Source: Staphylococcus equorum
GTDB taxonomy: Bacteria > Bacillota > Bacilli > Staphylococcales > Staphylococcaceae
Length of the DNA stretch: 64,000 nucleotides
Reading direction: 5' to 3'
Assembly (NCBI RefSeq): GCF_029531845.1
Contig: NZ_JAMBPV010000005.1
Location: 62,001 to 126,000 of the forward strand
Part shown: piece by piece, positions 50,680 through 62,035 of the stretch
Layout: each line of letters opens with the position of its first letter
How positions within the stretch are numbered: position 1 is the stretch's first letter
The notes under the pieces: generated by a model
The model's database searches: none
What the model saw: the letters and a program-made list of their open reading frames with translations, nothing else
What the model was told of the DNA's origin: nothing
Program-made: the position numbers and the translations under genes

Positions 50680-50992
50680 ATAATAACTCCTGACTTTTGT
50701 TTATATTTCCGAATTCATTCTCTAATTGTTTCTTTTAAGTGTTTAATTTAGTAATTTATACTATTTATCACGAACCATTATACACGACAAAATATTATTT
50801 TGTAAGAGGTGTGATTTGTAATATTCGAAATGTTTGTTATTTATAACATTTTTGACAATATAAATTAAAATACCTCTATAAAGTCTTTTAATAGTTAAAA
50901 CTTCACTAGTAGCTCGGTCATTTATACTTGTGATATGATATTCATTGTCAAAATATAAAAATTAGTAATTCATATAAAGTGAGGCCAAAAAC
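50680..50992. other. Divergent promoter region of zapA and rnhC
   Basis: About 310 AT-rich bases. TTGACA at 50852-50857 is followed after 19 bases by TATAAA on the plus strand, a possible rnhC promoter, although the spacing is long. No ORF is evident. Confidence 0.35.
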
Positions 50993-51934
50993 ATGACAAA
51001 TGTTGTACTTAAATTAACAAATCAAGAAATTCAGCAATTAATGTCTAAAATTCAATTTGACACATCTAATGTTTCTCAAGGAATGAAAGGCAAAACCAAA
51101 TATAAAAGCACTTCAATTTCAATTTACAATTCAAATAAAGTTATGTTTCAAGGTAAAGATGCAGATAATATAGCTTCTCAACTATTACCTAATACGGCTA
51201 AACCTCCAAAGTCCACAACAAATTCAAGCAAAAATACTTCTAGTGCTAAACAGGCTATTCCATATAATAATTACCAATGTATTGGTAGTGATGAAGCTGG
51301 TAGTGGTGACTATTTCGGACCACTGACTGTATGTGCTGCATATGTTTCCAAAAAGAACGTAAAAGTACTGAAAACACTTGGCGTCGATGATTCTAAAAAA
51401 TTGACCGATGTAAAAATCGTTGAATTAGCTGAACAACTTGTGACTTTTATCCCTCATTCTTTGTTAACTATGCATAATGAAAAATACAACGAAAAACAAA
51501 AATCTGGCTGGTCACAAGTTAAAATGAAAGCAGTATTACATAACGAAGCAATTAAAAATGTAACACAAAAGATAGATACTGATGAATTAGACTATATTGT
51601 CATTGATCAATTTGCAGAAGCTGGTGTATATAAACGCTATGCTCTAACCGATTTACCCTTCAGTACTAAAACAAAATTCGAAACAAAAGGTGAATCTAAA
51701 TCTATCGCAATTGCGGCAGCCAGTATTATTTCACGTTATGCCTTTGTTAAAAATATGGATAGTCTCTCTCGTTCTGCTAAAACAGAGATTCCTAAAGGGG
51801 CTAGCAATAAAGTCGACCTTGCAGCAGCTAAAATTATTGAACGCAAAGGTGTTGATTACCTAGACACTATTACTAAAAAGCATTTTGCTAACCGCGCAAA
51901 AGCAGAAAAATTAGTACAAAAGAAACGTCATTAA
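50993..51934 (+). CDS. rnhC: Ribonuclease HIII
   Basis: A 313-residue nuclease that degrades the RNA strand of RNA:DNA hybrids. An N-terminal TBP-like substrate-binding domain occupies residues 1-80 and is followed by a Ser/Lys-rich linker. The RNase H domain starts at [17 protein letters not shown], where Asp and Glu are metal ligands. It includes [10 protein letters not shown] and continues with [13 protein letters not shown] and [22 protein letters not shown] instead of GRGP marks HIII rather than HII. Start ATG has GTGAGGCCAAAAAC upstream. Confidence 0.95.
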   Translation: MTNVVLKLTNQEIQQLMSKIQFDTSNVSQGMKGKTKYKSTSISIYNSNKVMFQGKDADNIASQLLPNTAKPPKSTTNSSKNTSSAKQAIPYNNYQCIGSDEAGSGDYFGPLTVCAAYVSKKNVKVLKTLGVDDSKKLTDVKIVELAEQLVTFIPHSLLTMHNEKYNEKQKSGWSQVKMKAVLHNEAIKNVTQKIDTDELDYIVIDQFAEAGVYKRYALTDLPFSTKTKFETKGESKSIAIAAASIISRYAFVKNMDSLSRSAKTEIPKGASNKVDLAAAKIIERKGVDYLDTITKKHFANRAKAEKLVQKKRH

Positions 51935-51984
51935 CAAATTAAACCTTCACCTGATTTCAAATGACGTATTATATTTTTGTTTTA

Positions 51985-52105
51985 AATTGGCAGTGCTTTG
52001 GGCTGACTCCCGACTAGTTAATAAAGCATTAATTGAAGACTACAATCTGAGGCTGTGCCCGCAGAAAGTATGCACAAAAAAATGCCAACAAAGTTGGAGA
52101 CTTTG
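51985..52105. repeat. Possible intergenic repeat unit
   Basis: Begins TTGGCAGTGCT, shared with the IS1182 relic near 39451, and ends ACTTTGTCGACACTCTA, which recurs in altered form (TTTTGTCTACACTCTA) near 59992. No ORF is supported. This may be one of the short interspersed sequences common in staphylococcal intergenic regions. Confidence 0.3.
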
Positions 52106-52112
52106 TCGACAC

Positions 52113-52160
52113 TCTAAACCCTTGGTAGTCCGTTTATAATGGTCTACCAAGGGTTTTTAA
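52113..52160. terminator. Bidirectional terminator between rnhC and pheT
   Basis: AAACCCTTGGTAG and CTACCAAGGGTTT form a long stem with T-rich flanks on both strands. It serves the convergent rnhC and pheST transcripts. Confidence 0.85.
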
Positions 52161-52170
52161 CAATACTATT

Positions 52171-54573
52171 TTATCTAATTGTTGCACCTTCTGCTTGTAA
52201 CGCAGCTAAGATGTCTTCATGTACTGCATTTACTTTGTCATCTGTAAGTGTTTGTTGTGTATCTAAATAAGCTAAACGAATTGCAATTGATTTCTCATCT
52301 TCAGCAATATGTTCGCCCTCATAAACATCAAATACTTCGGCGTTTTGTAATATATCTCCGCCATGATTTTCAATGACTTTCACTAATTTTGCTGATGGTA
52401 TTGTACGGTTAATAACTAAAGCAATATCTCTTGATACACCTGGGAATCTAGGAATTGGTTGATAATTAATATAGCCAACTGCGACAGCCATCATTTTTTC
52501 ATAATTTAATTCAAAAACGTATGTGCGTTTTAAGTCGTTTTCTTTTTCAGTTTTAGGATGTAATTCACCCACAAAACCAATGATTTCATCATTTAATTTA
52601 ACCACTGCTGTTCTACCTGGATGTAAGCCATCAATATTGCCAGATTCATATTCAAATTGGATATCTAGTTTTTCAGCAATGCGATCTACGATACCTTTGA
52701 CAACAAAGAAATCAATTTCTTCTTTCTTACCTTGCCAAGCATTCACTGTGTAATCACCTGTTAAAATACCACTTAAATATTCAACTTCATCAGGTAATTC
52801 GCCGTCCCCATTACCAAAGAATACACGTCCTAGTTCATACAAGCACACATTATTATTTTTACGTGCGACGTTATAAGAAACAGCGTCGATTAAATGAGGG
52901 ATTAAACTTTGTCGTAAAGTAGCATGTGCCTCACTCATAGGCATTAATAAATCAATTGTAGAGCGATCTTGTAATGCGAAATCTTGTGCTCTTTGCTTGT
53001 CTACCAATGAATAGTTAATTGCTTGGCTTAAACCAGCGCCTTCTAGTGTTGCTTTCACAACACGAGACTTACCTTGTCTATCAGTTAAAGCACCATGTGT
53101 GACATCCTCAAACACAGGTAATGTTGATGGGATTTCGTCGTAACCGTAAATACGTGCAATTTCTTCTATTAAGTCTTCTTTAATCGTAATATCCTTACGA
53201 CGAGAAGGCACCATTACAGTTAAGTTATCTCCATTTCTAGTTGTTTCAAAGCCTAATTGTACAAAAATCGCTTCAATTTCTTCCCCTGATAGTTCAAAAC
53301 CTATTGTTGTATTTATTTTATCAATAGAAATTTCAATTGGTGTAACAAATTGACCTAAATCACCTTCTGCTACACGACCTTGAGTTACTGAACCGCCTGC
53401 ATAAGTTTGAAGTAAATAACATGCTCTATCTACCGCTTCATCTACAAATTCTGTAGCAATACCTTTTTCAAAACGACTAGAAGCTTCACTTCTTAAATTT
53501 AACCTTCTTGAAGTATGTCTAATAGAAACAGGGTCAAAAATAGCGCCTTCAATCACAACATTTGTTGTTGATTCTGTCACTTCTGAGAAGTCGCCACCCA
53601 TTACACCAGCTATTGCTATTGGATTTGTGCCATTTGTAATAACGATATCACTGTTTTTCAATGTTCTTTCTTGATTATCTAGAGTAGTCATTTTTTCATC
53701 AGCATGAGCTTGACGTACTTCTATTTGATTTGAACCTATTTGATCTTTATCAAACATGTGTAGTGGTTGTCCGTATTCTAAAAGTACATAGTTTGAAATA
53801 TCTACGACATTATTGATTGGGCGAATGCCTGCTTTGATTAAACGCATTTGCATCCACTCTGGCGATGGCGCGATTGTCAAACCATTCACTACTCTTGCGC
53901 TGTAATATGCTACTTTATCTTTGTTTTGAATATTCACACTGATTTCATCTGACGCTCGTTCCGAAACTTCAGTACTATTTGTTTGTGGTTTCGTCATCGA
54001 CACATTGTATAACGCTGCTGTTTCATAAGCTGTACCAATCATGCTTAGTGCGTCAGCTCTGTTAGGTGTTAAATCAAATTCCATAACTTGGTCATTTAAA
54101 TATAATGCAGTCATAGCATCTGTACCTGGAGCCATTTCAGATGAAAAGACATAAATACCATCTTCAAATTTTTTAGGGACAAGATTGCTTGGAACGCCAA
54201 CTTCTTGTAGTGAACAAATCATACCTTCTGAACGTTCTCCACGTAATTTAGCACGCTTGATTTTTATGCCACCAGGTAACCTTCCACCCACTGTTGCAAC
54301 AATGACTGTCTGACCAGCATCAACATTAGGAGCGCCACACACAATTTGAACCGGTTCTGCTTCACCAATGTCTACTAAACATATATTTAACTTGTCAGCA
54401 TTTGGATGAGGTGCTTTAGATTGTACATAACCGACAACTAAATTCTTGATTTCTTTTGTATAATCTACAACATCATCTACTTCAATCCCAGTACGTGTAA
54501 TTCTTTCTGCAAGTACATTAACTGGTTCATTAATATCTACATAACTTTCTAACCATTCTTTTGAAATAAACAT
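52171..54573 (-). CDS. pheT: Phenylalanyl-tRNA synthetase beta subunit
   Basis: An 800-residue subunit of the (alpha-beta)2 enzyme that charges tRNA-Phe. Domains in order: N-terminal tRNA-binding EMAP-like domain (residues 40-150, LVVGYVQSKAPHPNADKLNICLVDIG), B3/B4 editing domain near 210-400 (ISNYVLLEYGQPLHMFD), B5 near 410-480 (KDITIKEDLIEEIARIYGYDEIP), catalytic-like core, and the C-terminal anticodon-binding FDX-ACB domain (PRFPGVSRDIALVINRTIP). It overlaps pheS by one base. Confidence 0.98.
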   Translation of the reverse strand: MFISKEWLESYVDINEPVNVLAERITRTGIEVDDVVDYTKEIKNLVVGYVQSKAPHPNADKLNICLVDIGEAEPVQIVCGAPNVDAGQTVIVATVGGRLPGGIKIKRAKLRGERSEGMICSLQEVGVPSNLVPKKFEDGIYVFSSEMAPGTDAMTALYLNDQVMEFDLTPNRADALSMIGTAYETAALYNVSMTKPQTNSTEVSERASDEISVNIQNKDKVAYYSARVVNGLTIAPSPEWMQMRLIKAGIRPINNVVDISNYVLLEYGQPLHMFDKDQIGSNQIEVRQAHADEKMTTLDNQERTLKNSDIVITNGTNPIAIAGVMGGDFSEVTESTTNVVIEGAIFDPVSIRHTSRRLNLRSEASSRFEKGIATEFVDEAVDRACYLLQTYAGGSVTQGRVAEGDLGQFVTPIEISIDKINTTIGFELSGEEIEAIFVQLGFETTRNGDNLTVMVPSRRKDITIKEDLIEEIARIYGYDEIPSTLPVFEDVTHGALTDRQGKSRVVKATLEGAGLSQAINYSLVDKQRAQDFALQDRSTIDLLMPMSEAHATLRQSLIPHLIDAVSYNVARKNNNVCLYELGRVFFGNGDGELPDEVEYLSGILTGDYTVNAWQGKKEEIDFFVVKGIVDRIAEKLDIQFEYESGNIDGLHPGRTAVVKLNDEIIGFVGELHPKTEKENDLKRTYVFELNYEKMMAVAVGYINYQPIPRFPGVSRDIALVINRTIPSAKLVKVIENHGGDILQNAEVFDVYEGEHIAEDEKSIAIRLAYLDTQQTLTDDKVNAVHEDILAALQAEGATIR

Positions 54574-55631
54574 TAATTTTCACCTCTATCTTCTACAGCT
54601 TTAAATTGATCTAAGAAACGTACATCATTTGTATAGAAATGACGTATATCTTCAATACCATATTTCAACATTGCAATACGGTCAGGACCCATACCAAATG
54701 CAAAACCAGTATATTTAGTTGAATCGAAACCTGCCATCTCTAATACATTAGGATGTACCATGCCAGCGCCTAGAATTTCTATCCAGCCTGTCTGCTTACA
54801 AACATTACAACCTTCGCCTTTACATTTAAAACATGACACATCTACTTCTACTGAAGGTTCAGTGAATGGGAAGTAACTAGGACGTAGTCTAATTTCTCTA
54901 TCTTCACCAAATAATTGTTTAGCTAACAATTCTAACGTACCTTTTAAGTCGCTCATTTTAATATTTTCATCTACAACTAAACCTTCAATTTGAGTAAATT
55001 GATGACTGTGTGTTGCATCATCAGAATCGCGTCGGTAAACTTTACCGGGACACAAGATTTTTACAGGACCTTGACCATTGCGCTGTTCCATCGTTCTTGC
55101 TTGAACTGGAGAAGTGTGTGTGCGCATTAATATTTCATCTGTAATATAGAAGCTATCTTGCATATCTCGCGCAGGATGTGATTTAGGTAAGTTTAACGCT
55201 TCAAAGTTATAGTAATCTTTTTCTACTTCAAAACCATCAACAATTTCGTAACCTAAACCTAAGAATAAATCTTCAATCTCTTCAATCGTTCTTGTTAAGG
55301 GGTGTTTTGAACCTATTGAAATTTTACGACCAGGTAAAGTAACATCAATTTGTTCTTCTTTTAATTGTGCTTCTAATTGTTCGTGCGCTAAAAGTTCATG
55401 ACGTGATTCAATTTCCCCTTCAATTGCTTGTCTCACTTCGTTCACTTGTTGACCATAGGCTGGTTTTTCTTCATTTGATAAATCTTTCATATGTTTCATT
55501 AAACCAGTAACGGAACCTTTTTTACCTAAATATTTAACTTTTACGTCTTGTAATTCTTTTTCATTTTGAGCTTCATTAATATCAACTAATGCTTGCTGTT
55601 TAATCTCAGTCATCGCTTCTGTTTGTGCCAT
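54573..55631 (-). CDS. pheS: Phenylalanyl-tRNA synthetase alpha subunit
   Basis: A 352-residue class II synthetase subunit carrying the active site. An N-terminal coiled coil (residues 1-85) binds tRNA. The catalytic core shows motif 1 near [19 protein letters not shown], motif 2 [14 protein letters not shown]…[21 protein letters not shown], a zinc-like pair [17 protein letters not shown], and motif 3 [18 protein letters not shown]. It is first in the pheST operon behind a T-box leader. The ATG at 55631 follows AGGAGGACTATGT. Confidence 0.98.
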   Translation of the reverse strand: MAQTEAMTEIKQQALVDINEAQNEKELQDVKVKYLGKKGSVTGLMKHMKDLSNEEKPAYGQQVNEVRQAIEGEIESRHELLAHEQLEAQLKEEQIDVTLPGRKISIGSKHPLTRTIEEIEDLFLGLGYEIVDGFEVEKDYYNFEALNLPKSHPARDMQDSFYITDEILMRTHTSPVQARTMEQRNGQGPVKILCPGKVYRRDSDDATHSHQFTQIEGLVVDENIKMSDLKGTLELLAKQLFGEDREIRLRPSYFPFTEPSVEVDVSCFKCKGEGCNVCKQTGWIEILGAGMVHPNVLEMAGFDSTKYTGFAFGMGPDRIAMLKYGIEDIRHFYTNDVRFLDQFKAVEDRGEN

Positions 55632-55689
55632 ACATAGTCCTCCTATTTTAAAATCTTAATGTGTAATGATTGTTTGTAAAAACGCAAAA

Positions 55690-55920
55690 AAGACTTTCAT
55701 CCCTTGAAACTGGGACGAAAGCCTTCCGTGGTACCACCCAAATTTATGCCTAAGCATACACTTGTTGTCATTGATAACGGAAATGAAGTCCGACTTAAAT
55801 TTCTTTAAGTAACCAAAAAGGTGAAAAAAACTAAATACAGAGGATTATCTTTCAGTCTTCGGATAATCTCCCTTAAACAACTGTATGAAAATAGTCTACG
55901 TCTTTTTAAAGGTTAATATT
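55690..55920 (-). promoter_or_regulatory. T-box riboswitch leader of pheST
   Basis: The minus-strand leader contains the T-box core GGGTGGTACCACGG (55726-55739) and ends with a terminator, GGCTTTCGTCCC paired with GGGATGAAAGTC, then TTTTTT. Uncharged tRNA-Phe should bind the UGGN element and favour antitermination. The stem I region lies upstream to about 55920; TTC in GGACTTCATT near 55790 is a possible Phe specifier but I could not place it in the loop. Confidence 0.9.
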
Positions 55921-55969
55921 TATTTTGTAATATCATTAACTATATTATATACGATAATTGATAAAAGGG

Positions 55970-56710
55970 TCAACCTTTCAAGTGATACATCACGATACTA
56001 CCAGCTATTGCTACATTTAAACTTTCTGCCTTGCCATAGATAGGTATAGTTAGATTTTGAGACGTTTTACTCAATAATTCAGGATTTACGCCCTCACCTT
56101 CATTACCTAACAGTAACGCGAATTTTTCTTGGTTTTGTATTTGATTATAGGCTAATGCATTGTCTAACGCAGTGCCATACACTTTACCTTCAAATCCATC
56201 TATAAATTCACTCAAATCTTGTGACACAATTGGAATATGGAACACGCTGCCTTGACTCGCGCGCATAACTTTATCTTGATAAGGATCTGCTGTACCCTTT
56301 TCAAGAACAATTAGATCTAATCCTGCAGCATCTGCGGTACGGATTAATGTGCCTAAATTACCTGGATCTTGAATACAATCTATTAGTAACACTTGTTGGG
56401 CTTTTTCTGTTTCATGAACAGGTTTTTCAATCACTGCAAAAAAACCTTGTGGCGTAACTGTACCCGATAATGCTTCAGCAACTTTCAGATTGATTTCAAA
56501 TACTTCTTCAGCATGATTAATCAAACCGTCATCAAGTCTTTCAATATCAACTACATACAATTGCTCAATTTTTAAATTGCTTTTATAAGCCTCTTCAATT
56601 AAATGATATCCTTCGATAAGTGCGCGTCCTGTCTTGTCTCTTTCACGTTTCTTTTTTAATTTAATTGCATTTTTAACTTTACTATTTTGAGCCGAAGTAA
56701 TCATTTCCAT
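55970..56710 (-). CDS. TrmH/SpoU-family RNA 2'-O-methyltransferase (YsgA-like)
   Basis: A 246-residue SPOUT methyltransferase. An N-terminal substrate-binding domain (NSKVKNAIKLKKKRERDKTGRALIEGYHLIEEA) precedes the knotted SAM domain with LLIDCIQDPGNLGTLIRTADAAGLDLIVL (motif 1), FALLLGNEGEGVNPELL (motif 2) and IPIYGKAESLNVAIAGSIVMYHL (motif 3). It probably modifies rRNA or tRNA; the target is not deducible. It sits upstream of pheST in the same direction but before the T-box. Confidence 0.92.
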   Translation of the reverse strand: MEMITSAQNSKVKNAIKLKKKRERDKTGRALIEGYHLIEEAYKSNLKIEQLYVVDIERLDDGLINHAEEVFEINLKVAEALSGTVTPQGFFAVIEKPVHETEKAQQVLLIDCIQDPGNLGTLIRTADAAGLDLIVLEKGTADPYQDKVMRASQGSVFHIPIVSQDLSEFIDGFEGKVYGTALDNALAYNQIQNQEKFALLLGNEGEGVNPELLSKTSQNLTIPIYGKAESLNVAIAGSIVMYHLKG

Positions 56711-56736
56711 AGCATAGCCTCTTTATTTTAGTATTT

Positions 56737-57678
56737 TTAACTTTTAAATTTATGTTTAATGTTTGTACTAATATTTTTAAAAAATGTAGAAAATTGACTT
56801 TCACTTTCTAATAAAACATTATCTCCTGTATATGTTACTATATCACCTTTAACTGGTGAAGCGTTATTGAGAAATTTAATTTTCAGTGTCTGGGTTGTTT
56901 TTATATCTTTATGATTCATCACCTGAAAATGTACATGTGGTTCAGAAGCGTTTCCTGAATTACCTACATTTGCAATATGTTGTCCACGCAACAACGTATC
57001 ACCTTTCTCAATTTTGAAAGAATAAGGTTTGATATGTGCTATCATACAATATTCATTACGACCGTGCTTAATAATTATATAATTACCTTCGGGATGTAAT
57101 GTATTATATTCTCCAGGTGTGCAATCAGGAATCCCGTCTACAATTTCTTCTACTACACCGTTTGCCGGAGCTAAAATAGGCGCATTATAACTAAAATAAT
57201 TCTCACACTGTGTAGAATCGCCATTATATGTAAAACCATCTATTACTTTAACAAAATCAAAAGCATTGCGTTGGTTTTTATACCGATAGTGCTGATTTAA
57301 CAATTCATTTGCACCACCAGTATGAACAAGCCAATCTTCTTGTACAGGGATCGTATAACTACATTTCGAGAATTTAATCAAATGTGATTGTTTAATCGGA
57401 ATTAGCGCCATTCCAATAATTTCTTGATATTTATTTAAAATGACACTTGCACCTGATTCCATATTAGTGTCAAACCAAATATACTCATCTTGGCGATTTA
57501 TATGTAAATGTTTATACAATCTGTTCGTTCCTCTAATACCGTTATACGCACTTAACAACTTTTTAAATTCTTTATAAGAAGAAACTTCTTGAAAATAATC
57601 ACTAAAATGTTCATAGAGCCAAATGGCATCACTATTTTCTATTTTATTTATAATTATTTGTGCATTAATTGTTTCCAT
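56737..57678 (-). CDS. M23-domain protein of uncertain activity
   Basis: A 313-residue protein with no signal peptide. Residues 1-120 form an unrecognised helical domain. From about 160 an M23/lysostaphin-like fold begins: FDFVKVIDGFTYNGDST, APANGVVEEIVD, HPEGNYIIIKHGRNEYCMIAHIKPYS, LLRGQHIANVGNSGNASEPHVHFQV. The His-x-His of EPHVHF is intact, but the position of the first zinc ligand (His four residues before the Asp) appears to be Arg in QRNAFDF, so catalysis is doubtful. Start is ATG 57678; a TTG four codons earlier is possible. It stands where S. aureus has the isd genes. Confidence 0.75.
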   Translation of the reverse strand: METINAQIIINKIENSDAIWLYEHFSDYFQEVSSYKEFKKLLSAYNGIRGTNRLYKHLHINRQDEYIWFDTNMESGASVILNKYQEIIGMALIPIKQSHLIKFSKCSYTIPVQEDWLVHTGGANELLNQHYRYKNQRNAFDFVKVIDGFTYNGDSTQCENYFSYNAPILAPANGVVEEIVDGIPDCTPGEYNTLHPEGNYIIIKHGRNEYCMIAHIKPYSFKIEKGDTLLRGQHIANVGNSGNASEPHVHFQVMNHKDIKTTQTLKIKFLNNASPVKGDIVTYTGDNVLLESESQFSTFFKNISTNIKHKFKS

Positions 57679-57810
57679 AATTTTACACAACCTATCAGTT
57701 GAATATAAATACTACCTGTCACTAACATAAAAAATCGCTCAAAAATTATCAAGTGAATAATTAGTGAACGATTAGAATAGGCTATTATTAAGCCATTTAA
57801 TTAAATGAAA

Positions 57811-57984
57811 TTATTTTGATACAACGTCTTCGCCATTGTATGAACCACAGTTCTTACACACGCGGTGAGATAATTTATATTCTCCACAACTTGGGCACTC
57901 TGTCATACCAGGTACTGAAATTTTGAAATGCGTACGACGTTTATTTTTTCTTGTTTTTGACGTTCTTCTTTTTGGTACTGCCAT
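57811..57984 (-). CDS. rpmF: Ribosomal protein L32
   Basis: A 57-residue basic ribosomal protein: [20 protein letters not shown] then a zinc ribbon with CPSC and CKNC ([21 protein letters not shown]). All four zinc cysteines are present, so this is the C+ paralogue. It follows the DUF177 gene in the usual yceD-rpmF order. GGAGGATAT precedes the ATG. Confidence 0.97.
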   Translation of the reverse strand: MAVPKRRTSKTRKNKRRTHFKISVPGMTECPSCGEYKLSHRVCKNCGSYNGEDVVSK

Positions 57985-58068
57985 GATATATCCTCCTTAT
58001 ATTCAAACACTAAATAGAAATTTTCAGATTCAATAATCCATTATACTATAGATTATTAAAATCCGCTA

Positions 58069-58614
58069 TTACTCTTCGTCATATAATTGTTGTAGTTTTT
58101 GAAGCCTAGGATCGATTTGCTTAGATTCAGATTCTTCCTTATCTTTTGCAAGTTCAACCGCTTCTTCTTCGTCAATAACTTCCCAACCATTGCCTTCACT
58201 TAACATCTGATCGCTCTCGTTTGAAAAAACACGCATTGGCTTTTCAATGATAATTAATTCTTCAGTAATATCTTTTAGATTTATCATACCGTTTGTTGCA
58301 TCATGGTAATGTTCATCTTTATCTTCGCCATTACTATATTCATCATATCCTTCTAAATCAAAAATCTCTTGAGATTTAATATCTATAGGAGTTTCCACAG
58401 GAACTAATGTACGTGCACATGGCATCGTATACGTTCCAGTTATATGCATATCTGCAATGACTTCATTTGATCTGACGGTTAATTCACCTTCAACATCAAT
58501 ATCAGATAGATCTATTAAATCTAATGATTTTACTAAATGATCAAAATTAACCGTTTGATGAAATTCAAATGGTTTATCTTGGAATTTTCTTAATTGTGTT
58601 ATTGACCATTTCAT
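58069..58614 (-). CDS. DUF177 (YceD/YlbN) family protein
   Basis: A 181-residue acidic protein with the DUF177 pattern: ITQLRKFQDKPFEFHQTVNF at the start, ADMHITGTYTMPCARTL in the middle (the single conserved Cys), VPVETPID and INLKDITEELIIIEKPMRVF near 110-130. The family is almost always next to rpmF and is thought to act in 50S or 23S rRNA biogenesis. The C-terminus is Glu-rich (EEEAVELAKDKEESE). Confidence 0.9.
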   Translation of the reverse strand: MKWSITQLRKFQDKPFEFHQTVNFDHLVKSLDLIDLSDIDVEGELTVRSNEVIADMHITGTYTMPCARTLVPVETPIDIKSQEIFDLEGYDEYSNGEDKDEHYHDATNGMINLKDITEELIIIEKPMRVFSNESDQMLSEGNGWEVIDEEEAVELAKDKEESESKQIDPRLQKLQQLYDEE

Positions 58615-58740
58615 AGGGCTTCACCTCTAACAAGCACAAAATTTATTTTAACTTTATAGACATAAGTTGTCAAGATTTTTTCTTAACACATTTACATCTG
58701 TTACAATATATATAATGAATTCTGAAAGGAAGAATTGCAA

Positions 58741-59874
58741 ATGAAAAGCGTTGCACTAGTCACAGAATATAATCCTTTCCACAATGGTCACTTATACCAT
58801 GCCCAGAAATCAAAGTCAATTACTGAAGCTGAAGTTTCTGTCGCAATTATGAGTGGAAACTTTGTAATGAGAGGCCAACCAGCAATTTATAATAAATTCA
58901 CGCGAACGCAAATGGCGTTAACCGCTGTCGACCTAGTTATTGAATTACCTGCCTACTCTGCAATATCTGCAGGACAATATTTTGCAGAAACTGCAGTTCA
59001 AGTCGCAGATTATTTAAATATTAATCATTTATCATTTGGAAGTGAATCTGGTGATATAAATGCATTTCTATCACTTGCTCAAGAAATGAATGAAGTAGAA
59101 GATTCTCCACAATTTTTGGAGAAATCTAAAGAAGGCAAAAGCTACCCGCGTATAATTAGTGAACTTATCTCTGATCATTCGTTACTTTCATCACCTAATA
59201 ACACTTTAGGGATATCATATGTGCGAGCGATTCAAAAATGGGCACCAACCATCCAACCCTGGACGATACCTCGAGAACAAAGCGCTCATCACGATGATTT
59301 GATTTCAAACTTTGACTTTGCTAGCGGCACTTCAATTCGTAAATCGCTTCAAACTGGTGATGAACAATGGAAAAAGGTTGTGCCTGAATCAGCTCTAGCA
59401 CTTTATGAATCGCCTCACGTTACAATTGAAGACACGTTTGATTATATAAAATACGCAATTTTAAGCCAAGATGCGCAAACATTAGAACAAACCCACTTAA
59501 TGAGCGAAGGCTTGGAACATCGCTTAATACATTTGATTAATGAAGCTACTTCTTTTGAACATCTAATGAAATTAATTAAAACGAAACGCTATACCTATAC
59601 GCATATTCAACGTTTGCTTATGAACATTTTACTTAATTTCAAACAACAAGATAAACCTTCAACAATTGAAGCAGTTAGAGTATTAGGCATGTCACAAAAA
59701 GGTCAGCAATATTTAAAATATTTAAAGCATGCTTTTCCAGAACGTAATTATATAACACAAGTCAATAAACAAAATGCACATTATTTTACAAACGAAATAC
59801 ATGCCACTCAGATTTATAATTTTCTTTCGGATAGAACCGTTACCGACTTCAATACACCTGTGATACGTGTGTAA
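58741..59874 (+). CDS. tmcAL: tRNA(Met) cytidine acetate ligase TmcAL
   Basis: A 377-residue enzyme that makes N4-acetylcytidine at the wobble position of elongator tRNA-Met, using acetate and ATP. The nucleotidyltransferase fold carries the HxGH motif His14-Asn-Gly-His17 in TEYNPFHNGHLYHAQ. Further marks are VAIMSGNFVMRGQPAI, FGSESGDINAF and NNTLGISYVRAI. The C-terminal half is helical. I chose ATG 58741, since AAAGGAAGAATTGCAA lies upstream. It is divergent from the DUF177-rpmF pair. Confidence 0.95.
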   Translation: MKSVALVTEYNPFHNGHLYHAQKSKSITEAEVSVAIMSGNFVMRGQPAIYNKFTRTQMALTAVDLVIELPAYSAISAGQYFAETAVQVADYLNINHLSFGSESGDINAFLSLAQEMNEVEDSPQFLEKSKEGKSYPRIISELISDHSLLSSPNNTLGISYVRAIQKWAPTIQPWTIPREQSAHHDDLISNFDFASGTSIRKSLQTGDEQWKKVVPESALALYESPHVTIEDTFDYIKYAILSQDAQTLEQTHLMSEGLEHRLIHLINEATSFEHLMKLIKTKRYTYTHIQRLLMNILLNFKQQDKPSTIEAVRVLGMSQKGQQYLKYLKHAFPERNYITQVNKQNAHYFTNEIHATQIYNFLSDRTVTDFNTPVIRV

Positions 59875-60045
59875 AGCAAAGTATTGGCCATAAATTAGAA
59901 AATGGCTGACCGTATACCTAAAGGTAGGACGACAGCCTATAACTAATTTCAATTATTCAGTTCTCTACTTGACTAGATCCGGTTTTGCGCTTTTGTCTAC
60001 ACTCTAGAATCACAATCCAATTTGTTTGGCAGCAGTTCTTTATAT
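59875..60045. other. Intergenic region between convergent tmcAL and coaD
   Basis: About 170 bases. It includes TTTTGTCTACACTCTA near 59992, similar to a segment after rnhC. No ORF or clear terminator was seen. Confidence 0.3.
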
Positions 60046-61075
<1,030 letters not shown>

Positions 61076-61144
61076 ATTATAAACACTTCCATTCTTAAAT
61101 CAAATTTTATATAATGCATACTGCATGATAAGGAGGATACAATA

Positions 61145-61534
61145 ATGAAACAATCATTTATAAAATTAGGCGAAGGCCTCACAGACTTATTCGAATTTAA
61201 CACTTTAATAGAATATAATTTCAAACGTATCGACCATATCGTTTATTTCCACACTTCTACTTTCGAAAAAAAACCTTCTTCAGTAGCAATTGTTATGCAG
61301 CCTACAAGCGAAAAACATTTCCAAGCTATGTATATCATGGTTAATGCTTTAAATTATCCCTATCCAAATTCAAACAAAAAATTTGAAATGATTAATGATC
61401 AAGCCAAATTATATCACGTAGATATCAAGGAAGTTGATGTACAACCTAGTGAAACCTTCCACGATATCGATTTATATTTTAATTACTTAATCAGTGTTTT
61501 AAGACTGCAAAGATGGATCCCACCATTGCAATAA
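61145..61534 (+). CDS. Conserved staphylococcal protein of unknown function (129 aa)
   Basis: A 129-residue soluble protein (KLGEGLTDLFEFNTLIEYNFKRIDHIVYFHT…VAIVMQPTSEKHFQAMYIM…FHDIDLYFNYLISVLRLQRWIPP). It has an alternating alpha/beta composition and ends with a conserved-looking RLQRWIPPL. It lies divergent from rsmD near ylbG. I recall proteins like this in related bacteria but cannot give a function. AAGGAGGATACAATA precedes the ATG. Confidence 0.75.
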   Translation: MKQSFIKLGEGLTDLFEFNTLIEYNFKRIDHIVYFHTSTFEKKPSSVAIVMQPTSEKHFQAMYIMVNALNYPYPNSNKKFEMINDQAKLYHVDIKEVDVQPSETFHDIDLYFNYLISVLRLQRWIPPLQ

Positions 61535-61555
61535 TTGAATAAAATAAGCCACTGT

Positions 61556-61586
61556 AGACACTCATTGTACTATTGTGGCTTTTTTA
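61556..61586 (+). terminator. Terminator after the 129-aa gene
   Basis: AAGCCAC, a loop of twelve bases, and GTGGCTT, followed by TTTTTAA. Confidence 0.75.
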
Positions 61587-61654
61587 ACTGATTCATATTT
61601 CATTAGCTAAATTTCTATTGATAACATACAAAAATTAAAGCTTTCATTTTTGAA

Positions 61655-61906
61655 TTAAGATATTTCATGCTGTTCTTTTTCATAAACCTTTTTTAAGTAT
61701 TTATAAGGTGACCCTTCAATATTCTTCACATATTTTAGTTTCATTAATTTTTCAACAATTTGATCCGCTTCTTCTTCATTAATATACATTACGACATAAC
61801 GTTGCTGTCTATTTACACTTACGATATGGCCAAATTTTCTTACCTGTCTTTCGTGTTTCATATGTTTTAAATAAATTATCAAACTTGTTCTAGCTATAGT
61901 GTTCAT
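61655..61906 (-). CDS. ylbG: YlbG/DUF2129 family protein
   Basis: An 83-residue protein ([72 protein letters not shown] in outline) with the YlbG pattern of a small alpha/beta RNA-binding-like fold. Function is unknown. I set the start at ATG 61906, after TTGGAGTG; an in-frame GTG three codons earlier overlaps that site. The gene lies in the conserved ylbF-ylbG-rsmD-coaD neighbourhood. Confidence 0.88.
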   Translation of the reverse strand: MNTIARTSLIIYLKHMKHERQVRKFGHIVSVNRQQRYVVMYINEEEADQIVEKLMKLKYVKNIEGSPYKYLKKVYEKEQHEIS

Positions 61907-62035
61907 TTTTTTCACTCCAATTATTAGCCATTATATAATATCATGTCTTTTTCTTTTTATAAATAACAATTATTTTGATGTATCACAAACTTTTGCTATA
62001 TTACTTTATATACTCAAAATTGAGGAGGATTGCTC

